From positions 143,557-207,556 of the forward strand of contig DF239432.1 of NCBI GenBank assembly GCA_000507305.1: 64,000 nt of DNA, read 5' to 3'. The stretch is from Breviolum minutum Mf 1.05b.01 (taxonomy: Eukaryota; Sar; Dinophyceae; Suessiales; Symbiodiniaceae). A program made the translations under genes and the position numbers. The first letter of the stretch is position 1; every line of letters begins with the position of its first letter. The notes beneath the pieces are model-generated. The model worked only from the letters and a program-made list of their open reading frames with translations. It was not told where the DNA came from and searched no databases. Below are positions 43,310 through 53,541 of this stretch, piece after piece.

Positions 43310-44220
43310 CTGTACACGTCAAGTATAATACAGAATTCAACTAGCAGTCTCCCAGAGAGTGCCGTAAGGTGCGTTGGAGAGTCCAATCGCATACCATCGT
43401 AACAACAAGTGAAGGGACAATCCGAAGATTGTGGGTGTGGGCCGCCGGCTTTCCGAGTCGTTAGAGCAAGGGCTAGTGATGGCACCGCCGAGAGCACGCA
43501 TGACTAACGACCGGTCCACTGGCGTAGTGGGAATGGTGAATGTTTGGCGCAAATTTAACTATGATTGGCACGGGTAGGAGACTGTTACAAATACAAACCT
43601 CATCCAACGTGTGAGTGACCACAGGGTCTTTCCCATTCCAACCCTGGTTAAATCACGTCAGAATGTATCAGATGCATCTGGTGAATCAGGCAGTCAACAA
43701 GTCGACGGAAGGTGATGTTCTGCATAGAAATGCAGGGGAGCCGGTCCCCGTGTCCTCTCTCATGCAGTATGGGTGACAAATGTACCAAGTACCCATTGTT
43801 GAACCCTGGGAGACTGACTGCCGCTTGCATATGTGAGAGTGTAAAGCTCAACATGTATCAGACCGTGGCTGCCTCAGTGACGAGTATAACCGAGGCCCAC
43901 GCAATACACCGGTGGGCCAGAGTCAGGTTCCAATCCAAGGACCAAGCAGTCCTGCTATGAGATCGCTCCCTGGCTTGAAAGCCTGGTGGACAAAGGCAAC
44001 AGCGCCCAGTCCACACTACCAACTCGACCAACTCGCTAGTGAGTGAGTCCTCGACTTACGCCATGAGCTCTGGCGTTCCTGCATCCGAACAATCCAGTCC
44101 TCCGTGCCAAAACAAAGGCCGTTTTTTTTTTGCCGGTGCCGTGCGCGCTTGAAGCTCAGACGGTCATCAATCCTTTCGTTTAGATTGTCCATTCCCACGT
44201 ATGAGAATATAAGTGAAACA
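43310..44220. other. Interval between the 5' side of element A and the 3' end of element B
   Basis: No gene I can support. The 15-mer GTGAGTGACCACAGG occurs at 43201 and again at 43610, suggesting a small duplication in the leader of element A. The 5' end of A must lie in here but leaves no visible signature. Confidence 0.4.
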
Positions 44221-44370
44221 GATACCTAGGTGTCACCAAAATAAACCAAAAACAAAACAGCAAAACCCAAAACAACCACAAACAAAAACCCAGAAACCAA
44301 CAGGACACCTAGTAAGAAAAGTGAAACACTACGCTTTCAGAAAAGTCCCCATGCCTCTCAGTACTGCTCC
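44221..44370 (-). repeat. 3' terminus of element B
   Basis: On the plus strand GATACCTAGGTGTCACCAA starts at 44221, followed by an A/C-rich tract, GTGAAAC and CTCAGTACTGCTCCG. The same order stands at the end of element A (30715). On the element's sense strand this is a T/G-rich end closing with TTGGTGACACCTAGGTATC and no poly(A). Confidence 0.75.
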
Positions 44371-44593
44371 GCAATGAAATAGCAAATACCACTAATAGAT
44401 GTCCCACATAACCCAAGTTTGTAATCCCCTACATGTGACAATGGCCCAAGTCGTATGAACCGCACCCGGGGTGGAGGTTCCTCTCAGTGCTACTCCGCGA
44501 TGATGTAGCAAATACCACTAAAAGATGTCCCACATACCTCTCAGTACTGCTCCGCGATGATGTAGCAAATACCGCTCATTGATGTCCCACATA
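44354..44593. repeat. Three copies of a ~57-bp repeat in the 3' UTR of element B
   Basis: Copies at 44354-44410, 44480-44537 and 44538-44593 each run from CCTCTCAGT to GATGTCCCACATA. The last two are directly adjacent. They lie between the end of ORF3 and the element's 3' terminus and may be part of the structure recognised by the element's RT. Confidence 0.85.
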
Positions 44594-44949
44594 CCGAATG
44601 TCATAATTCCTGCTTTCATAGTTCAGATGACTCACTGACGAATCTGGGAGAAACTGGAAGAGGCTCCTTCCTTTCCACCGTAGTCCGGTAATAGTCCCCG
44701 ACAACGATGAAAGGGTTACACGTGTGCTGCTTTTCAGTCTGTACTGCAACGCTGAAGTTTTACCATGGGCAAAGTGTCTGTTGCATGCCCATTGCCTCAC
44801 CTGATACATCCGTGTCGGTTGCCCACCAACATTTGGTAGGTTCACCCACGTGGTGGCTGATGAAGCCACGCTTTTTTTTTGCTCCACGCTGCTAAGGTGC
44901 GATCTTCTTGCGAAGAAGGTCCCGGGCAGAGCGCCCTACAGTCAGCATA

Positions 44950-46926
44950 TCATAATCCGAAATTGGACGTAACTAAAATGAAGCAAAACACAACATCAAG
45001 TTGTTCAGGCCAAAAATTGCAATCAAACAAATTAACAAAACAAATTAAACCGACGCCAAAGTAGGCAAAAGTCGGCGGGTCNATGAAAAAAGGAGTATCT
45101 TGGTCCCGTGTGTAATCATCCCCTTTGGAGCCTTTGGCTGGGCCTTTGCCTTTGCCCATGGTATCCTGAATAGGGTTACCTGTCACAGGTCCACGGTCAA
45201 AGCCGGCATAGACTGTACGAGGAGGAGGAGGTGGTGCGGGCGCGGTTGCGGTGGTGGAGGATGGCGCAGGCGCTGGGGGGCCAGGAGGCATGCCAATAGG
45301 ACGTGGACGGTCTGAAGGAGGAGTACGACTACGTCCGGTATCCGGTATGCGCGGGGAAGGTGGTGGAGTGTTTTCTAGAGGGGCAGGAGCTAGCGGAGCA
45401 CTGGTAATGGTACTGGAAGCGGCGGGGTGCGGAAGGTGAGCTAAGGTTTGCTTGGGGCGCTTCATTCTACGGCACGCCGTGGCGGCGACATCCAGTTCCT
45501 TGTCATTTTCCGCTTGCTTGCCGATAAGGAGGGCTTCGAATTGTTGGATTGTAAGTTCGCTACAAAAGTAGCGCGTTAGGATGGACGGGAGAGCAATCTG
45601 GCGGTTGCCTGGAAGCTCAAGGTCCTTGCGATCATAGATGCGGGGCGCACCGGAGAGAAGCCATGCTTTGATGGATTCTGGGATGTGCAACCCAAGAGTT
45701 TGAGCCCGAACGGGGCCATATTGGGTAACATGATCAGGCAAGGAGAGGAAGTCAGAGTTAGGGAGAAATGTGGTGGCTTCGTGTTGGTAATCGAAGGGGT
45801 AAGCATAGCTCAAGGGCATGTGGCACCGCTTGGGCCATACCCAGCCTCGGAACTGCAGAAAATCGGCGAGTAGTGCCTTCTTCAGCGGGCGCTGGCAGCG
45901 TGAATTTGAGGGTCCAAGTGACACGATTTTTACTGGACCGTGTCTGTGTATTGGCAAGGAGCGGGATGGTGTAGGGAGCAGGGCTACCTTCAGCAGCGCG
46001 ACGGCGAGCATTTGCGATCTGTTCAGCTTGGTGTTTAATAACGGCAGGAGGGGTTAAGAGGGAGCTCTGGTTGATCCGGAGAGTGTGAGGTTCATCTTGC
46101 ATAGAAACATCGTCAGCGGAGCTGAGTGAGGAAGACACCTTGGTACGGTGTTGAGAGAGGACATAGGCGCCAAGCGCCGGCGGCAGAAATACCACGAGGT
46201 GGGTAACCTTATTGAGGAGGTCATCCCGCACGGTAGGTGCAGAAGTGGTGAAGTAAGTGGGCTGTGCGGGAGCGGAGGAAGAGCGATGACGGTCGGGATT
46301 AGTCCACATAGGCCGGGCAGGATCCTGCCAGGCGGAGTGGAAGTGAAAAGGAGGGATCGGTGCGGTGTAGGTACCGAGGAGACCATTAGGTGTCAAAGTC
46401 CACGTGTGGGAGCCCCGTGTACTGGGGATATCAACCAAGAGGAGGGTATCGGCCTGTGGCCCGCGGAGAGTAGAGTGTGCTAAAGTATCGGCAATAGCCT
46501 GCTGGTCACAAGAGGTCAGAGGATGGAGTTTAACAGCGTAGCCATCGCGACTGCGGGTTTTCGGGTTGATGCCGTAGCGTTTGAGCGGCTCGACCATACT
46601 CTCCGAACAAAAGTAAGCTCCATACTGAGGAGGAACGAGGGTAGAAGGTGGGGCAGGACCTTCAGGCCCTGCAGCGGCCTGGGTGGACGGTGCGAGACGT
46701 ACAGCGTACTCTTTGATTGTGCGGCCGCCGGCGGGTGCGGGAGGACCATACGTGGCGTATTGAAAGCGGCGGCCTTTCCCCCGGGCCTGAAAGTCGAGGA
46801 TAAGGAGAGTTTCCAAGACGTCCTTGGACATAGGGCGGAGGCTGCCATGTGACAAGACACAAAATTTGTTGGTGGCGATCACGTTTTGTGTAGTGGGATT
46901 AAAGTTGCCTGGCACATCCCGGCCGT
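44950..46926 (-). CDS. Element B ORF3, C-terminal part: end of helicase and Pro-rich tail
   Basis: After the N gap the frame reads FNPTTQNVIATNKFCVLSHG, the place where SF1 (UPF1-like) helicases have motif VI, though the usual SRA residues are not seen. About 300 unrecognised residues follow. Around 45850-45900 the frame changes to one reading RCHMPLSYAYPFDYQHEATT. It then runs into a long Pro/Ser/Ala-rich stretch (about 45450-45200) and MGKGKGPAKGSKGDDYTR. An ambiguous base at 45082 obscures the stop, which may be at 44950 or earlier. Confidence 0.55.
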
Positions 46927-47427
46927 NNNNNNNNNNNNNNNNNNNNNNNNNNNNNNNNNNNNNNNNNNNNNNNNNNNNNNNNNNNNNNNNNNNNNNNNNN
47001 NNNNNNNNNNNNNNNNNNNNNNNNNNNNNNNNNNNNNNNNNNNNNNNNNNNNNNNNNNNNNNNNNNNNNNNNNNNNNNNNNNNNNNNNNNNNNNNNNNNN
47101 NNNNNNNNNNNNNNNNNNNNNNNNNNNNNNNNNNNNNNNNNNNNNNNNNNNNNNNNNNNNNNNNNNNNNNNNNNNNNNNNNNNNNNNNNNNNNNNNNNNN
47201 NNNNNNNNNNNNNNNNNNNNNNNNNNNNNNNNNNNNNNNNNNNNNNNNNNNNNNNNNNNNNNNNNNNNNNNNNNNNNNNNNNNNNNNNNNNNNNNNNNNN
47301 NNNNNNNNNNNNNNNNNNNNNNNNNNNNNNNNNNNNNNNNNNNNNNNNNNNNNNNNNNNNNNNNNNNNNNNNNNNNNNNNNNNNNNNNNNNNNNNNNNNN
47401 NNNNNNNNNNNNNNNNNNNNNNNNNNN
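46927..47427. other. Assembly gap (501 N)
   Basis: The run of N interrupts ORF3 of element B inside the second helicase domain. Frames drawn across it are meaningless, and the true gap length is unknown. Confidence 0.99.
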
Positions 47428-48437
47428 TTGCGGGCTTGTGCTTCCTTGGTTTTGGTGAGGAAGTCCGAGATTTTACAGGAGACGAAGACGGAGGCAACCC
47501 CACCAATGCCGATAGCCTTGACCGTGTTGGAGATGGTGCAGTAGGAGGAGAAACCCTTGGGAAAGTCAAGGGCGATCTGGACAATTGTTTCAATGGTGGC
47601 CCGCCGCTCCAGTTCTTGATGGAGAGTAGGATCGTTGCTGATTTTGGTGTGGATCTCACGGAAAGTAACGTTCTCAAGGTGAGGAGTGTACGGTTTGCCT
47701 TTGTGATCTGTGCGTGTAAATTCTGCGAGAGTAGTGGGGAGAAGTTGCTGCTTGTAGATCATAACGAGGTAAAATTCGTACAGGGAGGGAGGAAGGTTGT
47801 CGGGAGGGAGGCCAACAGCATCGAGGATATCATCAACTGTATCGTTGTGCGGTGTGAGGATGAGCAGCTTGGAGCTTTCTTGATTGCGGCGGACCTGCCG
47901 GGCCACGTAGTAGGACAGAGTCGCAGTCACCTTGATGATATTGGCGACGTCATCTGGAGGAAGTTTGTTGCTCCCCGGTGACAAGCGGGGAGACCAATGG
48001 AGAAGACGGTACCCTGAGCAATGGTAAGATGCATTTTGAAGGTCTACTGGGAGTTTGGTCGCCATGTGGTCAGGGAGTGGATCTTCATAATGACCAAAGG
48101 CCACGGTCTGTCCCGAGGAGTGTTGAAGATGAGGATAATGCATGGCCACCTGGGTGAAGTAAGTGTCCGCGGGACATCGGAGAGAATGTGGAAGGATGAG
48201 GTGTAAGGTGACACCGGCAGTGGGCACCATTCCTTCGGCTTCCCAGACAGTAGCGGGCAAGCAAGAGAGGGGCAAGCTAGAGTCGCAGAGATATTGGAGA
48301 ATGTCGAACGGAGAATCTCGGTCAGAAGGGAGGTTGGAGACCTGAGCTGTACGGAGAGCCTTGAACAAAGAGAAAAGCATGGAGGAGGGGAGGTGTGGTT
48401 TGGAGCCTCCCAAGAACCCGATGGCCTTATGCGCCAA
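47428..48437 (-). CDS. Element B ORF3: second helicase domain (RecA2), before the gap
   Basis: The frame takes over where the preceding one stops at 48427 (GEKLQEALIGA), with an 11-nt overlap. Its first codon is TTG, so this is a frame change and not a new gene. It reads SLRCPADTYFTQVAMHYPHL, where UPF1-type helicases have the conserved Arg of motif IV, and SKLLILTPHNDTVDDI, like the ITPYxxQ block. It runs into the N gap. Confidence 0.6.
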
Positions 48438-50379
48438 TCAAAGCTTCTTGGAGTTTTTCGCCGCCAGTACCGGCCTTGGTTTGCTCCTGATCCCCGGTAA
48501 GACATTGTAAGCAGCTACATGGCAAGTTGGCCCCGATCACGGTGAACCCTGCCTTCCCGCCTTGTTGAGATTCGTCGTTGAAGGCCAGGCGAACCTTTTT
48601 GATGAAAGTGGAGAGATGAGAGTAGGAGTGGCAAAGTTGACGAAGTAGGCTCCCTTGGGTGATGAGGACACAGCGAAGAGGAGAATTTTCCTGAAATAGG
48701 TTGGCTCGATCTTCTTGGCCGTAGTCGATAGGGGTAGAGACCGGAATGCTTTGAGCGAGAAGCCGAGCGTATTGGGCGCGAACTGGGTCGGATGCGTCAC
48801 TTAGGAGGTCACACATGGCATCGCCAGCGGTATAGAGTGGGAGATTTGGTTCGGCGGTGAGGAGAGTTGGAATGCCCAAAATGGAAGTGGCGACTACGAG
48901 CATCATGGAGGCGCAATAGGTTTTGCCTGAGCCAAAGATGCCTTGAAGACAGAGGGTGGTGAAACCGCCGCGCAGGCCCCATAGGGTCGAGAGAAGAAGG
49001 GTGATGAAATGTCCGTCTGCGGCAAGTAAGGCGATCAAAAACTTCGCGATAAACCGTCGTCCAAGTTGAAAGATTTCAGGATGGTGCGTAGATAGACCTT
49101 TGCAGAGATCAGAGGTGAAATCCGGGATCTCCCAATTGAGCGGCCAATCATAAGTTGTTTCGATATCACCGTCTGTTTTCTTGGTGCCTGGGCGCATACC
49201 TTTGTCGAGAATGCAAACAATGGCCTCGAGAGTGTAATGGCAACCAGATTCACCCTGGAGGTGGTTTGTGACCTTGTTACGGACGGATGGTGGAGTGAAA
49301 AAAGGGAGGACCCGCAGGAGAGAGAGCAAGGGCGCCAGGTTCAAGGGGGCCAATGGAGGATCCGGAATGAGAGCGCCGTTTAACGGGGCATCAGAGTATG
49401 GCCAACCCAGAGTTTTAGGGAGGCGGTAGAACGGGACGCGGACGAGATGTTGGAAAAGGCCTGGAAAGGCAGATACCGGGACTAAAAACGAGAGTGATAA
49501 GGAGATAGGTGGCAAAACGCAGGTTTCAACAGTGGTGTTGAGGCGGTCCAAGACAGGAAGACGAAGCTGGTAGAGGGCCTGTGAGATTGGCACCACACCC
49601 TTACCTCCAGGAATCTGGACAGAGTTGTGGAAAAGGAACGGCAAAACAATGCCCACGATTTGCGTGACCTGTGCAGCACTAGGATCGCCGACCTGATCCG
49701 GGTTTTCAAGGACAACCCGGCCTTTAAGTGCTACCTTAGTAATGTAAAGGGCGAAGGAGAAGTATCCACAGTCTGCTGGATAATCATCAGTGGCGGGTAA
49801 GACAAATTGGATGAAATTACCGGAATGGATGCCGAATTGATGTTGCCCTGTTGGACCCCGACGAAAACAGGCCCATGGGACCGCGTCACAGCGGAGGTCA
49901 ACGACTGCCATGTGAGGAGCGACCTTACGGGTGATCCAAACATAAAAAGATGGAGGTTCGGGCGGAGGGTCGGGGGTGCCCGGAGGCCACTGGAAATGTC
50001 GTTTAAGAGGAGGAGACACAAAGGGAGCGGGAGGATCATTGTCCCTGCGGACCGGCGGTGAAATACACATGCTGCTAAGCAGCTGGGAGTGGAGGAAGTC
50101 CAACGCTTGAGGTAAAGGGAGGTTCATGAGAGCCTGTCGCAGGCAATCTTCCAAGGCATGAACGTCTTCCTGTGAGAAACCCAGATTTTTAAGGGCCGGG
50201 ATGCGGAGGAGTTGCAGAAAAGTACGGGAGTAGAAGGCTTCAGGGCTTTCATGAATCTCCATAGTGGTATGGAGCATGGGGATGATGTCACCATTAGGTT
50301 CGCGGTGGCAGCCACGTAGAAGAACCGGAGTGAGGGTGTCAACAGCGGCACCAAAATGCAACGGAGGGACAATACCCAT
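48427..50379 (-). CDS. Element B ORF3: superfamily 1 helicase core
   Basis: The frame holds about 470 unrecognised residues, then LCLQGIFGSGKTYCASMML (Walker A, GSGKT, around 48920-48945). KVRLAFNDESQQGG follows (Walker B, DE) and then CLQCLTGDQEQTKAG (motif III, GDxxQ). Motif order and spacing fit SF1B helicases of the UPF1 type, which unwind RNA or DNA using ATP. An ATG exists at 50379, but upstream sequence in this frame (LTYEQLEAREGTLG) joins the preceding piece across a run of C, so this is probably the middle of ORF3. A helicase inside a LINE-like element is unusual. Confidence 0.75.
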   Translation of the reverse strand: MGIVPPLHFGAAVDTLTPVLLRGCHREPNGDIIPMLHTTMEIHESPEAFYSRTFLQLLRIPALKNLGFSQEDVHALEDCLRQALMNLPLPQALDFLHSQLLSSMCISPPVRRDNDPPAPFVSPPLKRHFQWPPGTPDPPPEPPSFYVWITRKVAPHMAVVDLRCDAVPWACFRRGPTGQHQFGIHSGNFIQFVLPATDDYPADCGYFSFALYITKVALKGRVVLENPDQVGDPSAAQVTQIVGIVLPFLFHNSVQIPGGKGVVPISQALYQLRLPVLDRLNTTVETCVLPPISLSLSFLVPVSAFPGLFQHLVRVPFYRLPKTLGWPYSDAPLNGALIPDPPLAPLNLAPLLSLLRVLPFFTPPSVRNKVTNHLQGESGCHYTLEAIVCILDKGMRPGTKKTDGDIETTYDWPLNWEIPDFTSDLCKGLSTHHPEIFQLGRRFIAKFLIALLAADGHFITLLLSTLWGLRGGFTTLCLQGIFGSGKTYCASMMLVVATSILGIPTLLTAEPNLPLYTAGDAMCDLLSDASDPVRAQYARLLAQSIPVSTPIDYGQEDRANLFQENSPLRCVLITQGSLLRQLCHSYSHLSTFIKKVRLAFNDESQQGGKAGFTVIGANLPCSCLQCLTGDQEQTKAGTGGEKLQEALIGA

Positions 50380-51779
50380 GTAAGAAAAGAGTCCGAGAAG
50401 GAGGTCAAGTAGATCAGGGCAGTACGTGGCACCAAGAGTGCCTTCGCGAGCCTCCAGTTGTTCATACGTAAGAGGGGCGAGAAAGCTGGCAAAGAAGGGG
50501 CAGCCGAGAAATATTTGAGAGTGGGAACAACCTTTTCATAGTTGTGACGATAGTCGCCGAAGTGAGACCAAGGTTGAAAAGGTAGTTGGTTATGGAGCTC
50601 AGCATAGGCGCGTTTTGCATCAACGCCATCGTGCAGGGTCAGCACTGCGACTCCGCGGTTATAGAGGTAATTCAGGAGGATTTCATTAAGACTCCATGGA
50701 GAAATACGATCGTGGACGTGCTGGACGATGCGGAGGGAGTGAGTGAAGCTGGACTCGTCATAAACATGCCCTTTCGCAGCGGAATCATTGGCGAGCTCAA
50801 GTTGCAGAGAATGGGCTTTGTAATAGACGTCCAGGAGTTCTTGAAAAATTTTCGGCGGCATGGCAATGCCCCCCAAGCATGTGAGGACGCAGTCGAATTT
50901 ACTATATTCAGCTCTTGAAGGAGGACGGTAGGCCAGCAGTGCTGCAACAGCAGCGCTGTAGGCCCCGGCACCAAAGCCTTCAAGGAGCAGAGAGTCAAGA
51001 GCGTACATGGAGAAGATGTGTGTGTAGAGATTGTAGGCGAGTGTGTGGGGAGGTAATCGCCAGGCGTGCAGCCCAGCCTGGTAGTGTGAGCATAGCTCTT
51101 TATAGGAGGCTAAGATTGGGTCAATGGTGGAGCGTGGAATGGCGTCCGCGGTGTATCCAACCCAATATTCCATAGTACTGTAAAATACCGAGGCCAGAGA
51201 TTCATACTGAGGAACATGGAAAAAGTATGAGTTCCAAACAGCCCCCTGCCTGTCGGCTGACTCTTGGTGAATGTCGCGGTAGCCCAGAGTAGGGCCGTGA
51301 GACTGGGCACGATCTCCGGCACGGCCACAACAAATTGTAATGCCGTGGTGAGGAGAAAAGTTAGAATCGACATCGGGGAGCCACATACGGAGGGAAGAAT
51401 TGTCGGGCCAGCTGATGGTGTTATTAGGTGTTGCAAGGAGAGTGGCGGCCGGGGGCCAGTTTTCCAACGCTAAAAGATCGCTGAGAAAAGACTCAGGAAG
51501 CGCTTCAGGTGTGACAGGAAGGTTAGCGAAGGAAACTTTATCGTGAATGTCGGGAGAAAACACGAAGTGATATTGCTTGGCACCATATCCTCCAAAGTCC
51601 GCTCCGTGCGCACGATTATTGGTGTGGACTTGTAGGTCATCAGTACGCCGAAAGTACGGAAGTGGAAGTTGGGAGGAGTTTAGGTAAACGCGCGCATGGG
51701 GGCCGAGAGCCCAGGCTTGTTGAAAAATGCCAGAGACATAAAGGTCAGTGCCAGGGCCCAAGGCAGCCCCCAAGGTCAC
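50124..51779 (-). CDS. Element B ORF3: second piece, unknown domain shared with element A
   Basis: The first codon is GTG. It continues the previous piece after a one-base change in a T-rich stretch near 51785. Contains SLRMWLP, TLGYRDIHQESADRQ and YFFHVPQYESLASVFYS, matched in element A ORF3, so this domain is conserved in the family. Its last about 85 residues, downstream of LLRMNNWRLAK, are probably out of frame. No known family recognised. Confidence 0.55.
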   Translation of the reverse strand: MTLGAALGPGTDLYVSGIFQQAWALGPHARVYLNSSQLPLPYFRRTDDLQVHTNNRAHGADFGGYGAKQYHFVFSPDIHDKVSFANLPVTPEALPESFLSDLLALENWPPAATLLATPNNTISWPDNSSLRMWLPDVDSNFSPHHGITICCGRAGDRAQSHGPTLGYRDIHQESADRQGAVWNSYFFHVPQYESLASVFYSTMEYWVGYTADAIPRSTIDPILASYKELCSHYQAGLHAWRLPPHTLAYNLYTHIFSMYALDSLLLEGFGAGAYSAAVAALLAYRPPSRAEYSKFDCVLTCLGGIAMPPKIFQELLDVYYKAHSLQLELANDSAAKGHVYDESSFTHSLRIVQHVHDRISPWSLNEILLNYLYNRGVAVLTLHDGVDAKRAYAELHNQLPFQPWSHFGDYRHNYEKVVPTLKYFSAAPSLPAFSPLLRMNNWRLAKALLVPRTALIYLTSFSDSFLTWVLSLRCILVPLLTPSLRFFYVAATANLMVTSSPCSIPLWRFMKALKPSTPVLFCNSSASRPLKIWVSHRKTFMPWKIACDRLS

Positions 51780-53541
51780 GAAAATAAAGCCAAGCGACCG
51801 GGAAAGGTCGGAGTGCGGCTTTGGCGGTGGTAAGAGGGAGAATAAATAGACCGTCCCCTGGAGAGACAGACAAGAAGGAGGGATGTATGGTGCTGAGAAT
51901 AGTCAAAAGATCACCGGGACGCACCGAGAGGTTTGAGAGAGCAGCGTTGGGTTCACCGTTTGTGGTAAAACAAGTGTACACCAGAAAGTCGGCGAGGGCA
52001 AAAGTCATGGCAATGAAAGCGGTTTCATTTTCAGGTACGTAACCGTAATAGGGCGTACAATAAAGGGCAAAATGCAGGTCAGCTGTGAGAGATCCTGTTT
52101 CCACCGATTCTCTAGACGAAGGGCAGTGTTGGTAGGTGGTCTTGCGTGCAGCCAAGAGGGCTGTCATAGCTGCAGCAGGCGTGTGGGAGACAAAATCTGG
52201 ACGACCTTCAACCGGTTGACCCGTAAAGTTAGCTGCAGGAGGAAGGCGAAGAAAGACGTCCGGGCGAACCAAGCTTGAGTTAGAGGAGAAGGCGTGGAAG
52301 GCAGCGGGGCGAGGAAAACAAGCAGTGAGATCATCCACGGCAGAGAATGTACCGAGGGTGTAATCCGGCGTGCAGACCAAGAATGGGAGGAAGGGATACA
52401 AGCAAATAGTGGCCAAAGCCGTAAAGAGAGGCGCCCATTCCAGTGGAACGGGTAAGCATGGATCAGGGCCAACAGGGACGAAAAGTGTAAAGTGATACCG
52501 AGTTTCATTGTTGGTAAAGCATCCAACCAAGTGGGAATGGAGGGCCTTTCCTGCCAACGGGTGGGCAGGAGAGCCTACGATCAACGTCAAGAAGGGCGGA
52601 GGAGAGAGCTCATGGGCACGCAAATCTGCTAAGGTAGGAGCAATCCGCGCTGAGAGAAACTCCAGCAAGGCAGGCAACTTGAATGGCGAAGGAGAAGGAG
52701 CAGGAAGGAAGGTAAGGTGATCGACGGATTCCGGGACGATCTGGGGCGGACTCATTTTACGAGCATCGGCAAAAGTGCTGTCGAGATCGACAAAGCGGTC
52801 AACCAAAGCCTGGAAGGGCGTGTCTAGAGTAGTAGGAGTGGCGTCAGCAGGATTAGGAAGGGGATCAGGCGCCTTGGATGCCATGGAAGGGAAAAGCCAT
52901 GTAAAGATTTCCCAACCAGAATACCGTTTCCCCCATTTTGTGGTTAAGTCCCCGAAGCGGGAGAACAAGGTAGGAAGAGGGCGGAAGGCCTCTGCGAACA
53001 ACTGAAAGAGAGCAGGCCTAGTGAAACTAGGTCTTTCGATACGAGTACCGGTAGGTCGTGGTTGAGGAAGGTGCACAGTAGGGCGCAGCGCCTGAATTTG
53101 AATGCCCCCTAACGGGAGCAGCACAGTCCCTATTAGTGTCAAGTTTTTCAGGGACCTCCTCTTGAACATGTTCAGAGAGATCTTCAAAGACTGCGAAGTT
53201 ATCACTGTGAGTGTTGATCTTACCTCCAGCGGAGAAGGTAGAGATAACTGGGTGATAAGGCCAAATGACTCGCCAAGTGCGGGCAGGATTATCCCGAGTC
53301 TCTCCAGTGAATTCCCATTGAGGGAGAGATGCGAGCAGGTCGGAGACATCGGTGGAGGCAGCGTTATAGAGGGAAAGATTGTGGGGATCACGATCAAAGA
53401 CGCTACCGAAGATAGCATATAGTATCCCTCAGGTGGAAAAGGAACGTGTCGATTTGAGATAGTCACAGTGGTATAGGATACCTGATACCAGCTTTCAGCA
53501 TCAGTTGGCCAAGTGTTAGAATCATCAGGATCAAAGTCCAT
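51745..53541 (-). CDS. Element B ORF3 start: unknown N-terminal region
   Basis: The ATG at 53541 begins MDFDPDDSNTWPTDAESWYQ. It is the first ATG after a 1.3-kb leader with three repeats. The 598-codon piece is rich in Pro, Ser, Leu and Phe, with no recognised motif. KWGKRYSGWEIFTWLFPSMA is the most protein-like conserved-looking block. Residues about 60-150 read less naturally and may hide a pair of compensating frame changes. Together with the following pieces ORF3 would exceed 2,800 codons. Confidence 0.55.
   Translation of the reverse strand: MDFDPDDSNTWPTDAESWYQVSYTTVTISNRHVPFPPEGYYMLSSVASLIVIPTIFPSITLPPPMSPTCSHLSLNGNSLERLGIILPALGESFGLITQLSLPSPLEVRSTLTVITSQSLKISLNMFKRRSLKNLTLIGTVLLPLGGIQIQALRPTVHLPQPRPTGTRIERPSFTRPALFQLFAEAFRPLPTLFSRFGDLTTKWGKRYSGWEIFTWLFPSMASKAPDPLPNPADATPTTLDTPFQALVDRFVDLDSTFADARKMSPPQIVPESVDHLTFLPAPSPSPFKLPALLEFLSARIAPTLADLRAHELSPPPFLTLIVGSPAHPLAGKALHSHLVGCFTNNETRYHFTLFVPVGPDPCLPVPLEWAPLFTALATICLYPFLPFLVCTPDYTLGTFSAVDDLTACFPRPAAFHAFSSNSSLVRPDVFLRLPPAANFTGQPVEGRPDFVSHTPAAAMTALLAARKTTYQHCPSSRESVETGSLTADLHFALYCTPYYGYVPENETAFIAMTFALADFLVYTCFTTNGEPNAALSNLSVRPGDLLTILSTIHPSFLSVSPGDGLFILPLTTAKAALRPFPVAWLYFRDLGGCLGPWH

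Noticed and set aside
46824..47981. Long plus-strand frames across 46.8-48 kb
   Set aside because: They exist only because the N gap contains no stops; the flanking sequence is the antisense of ORF3.
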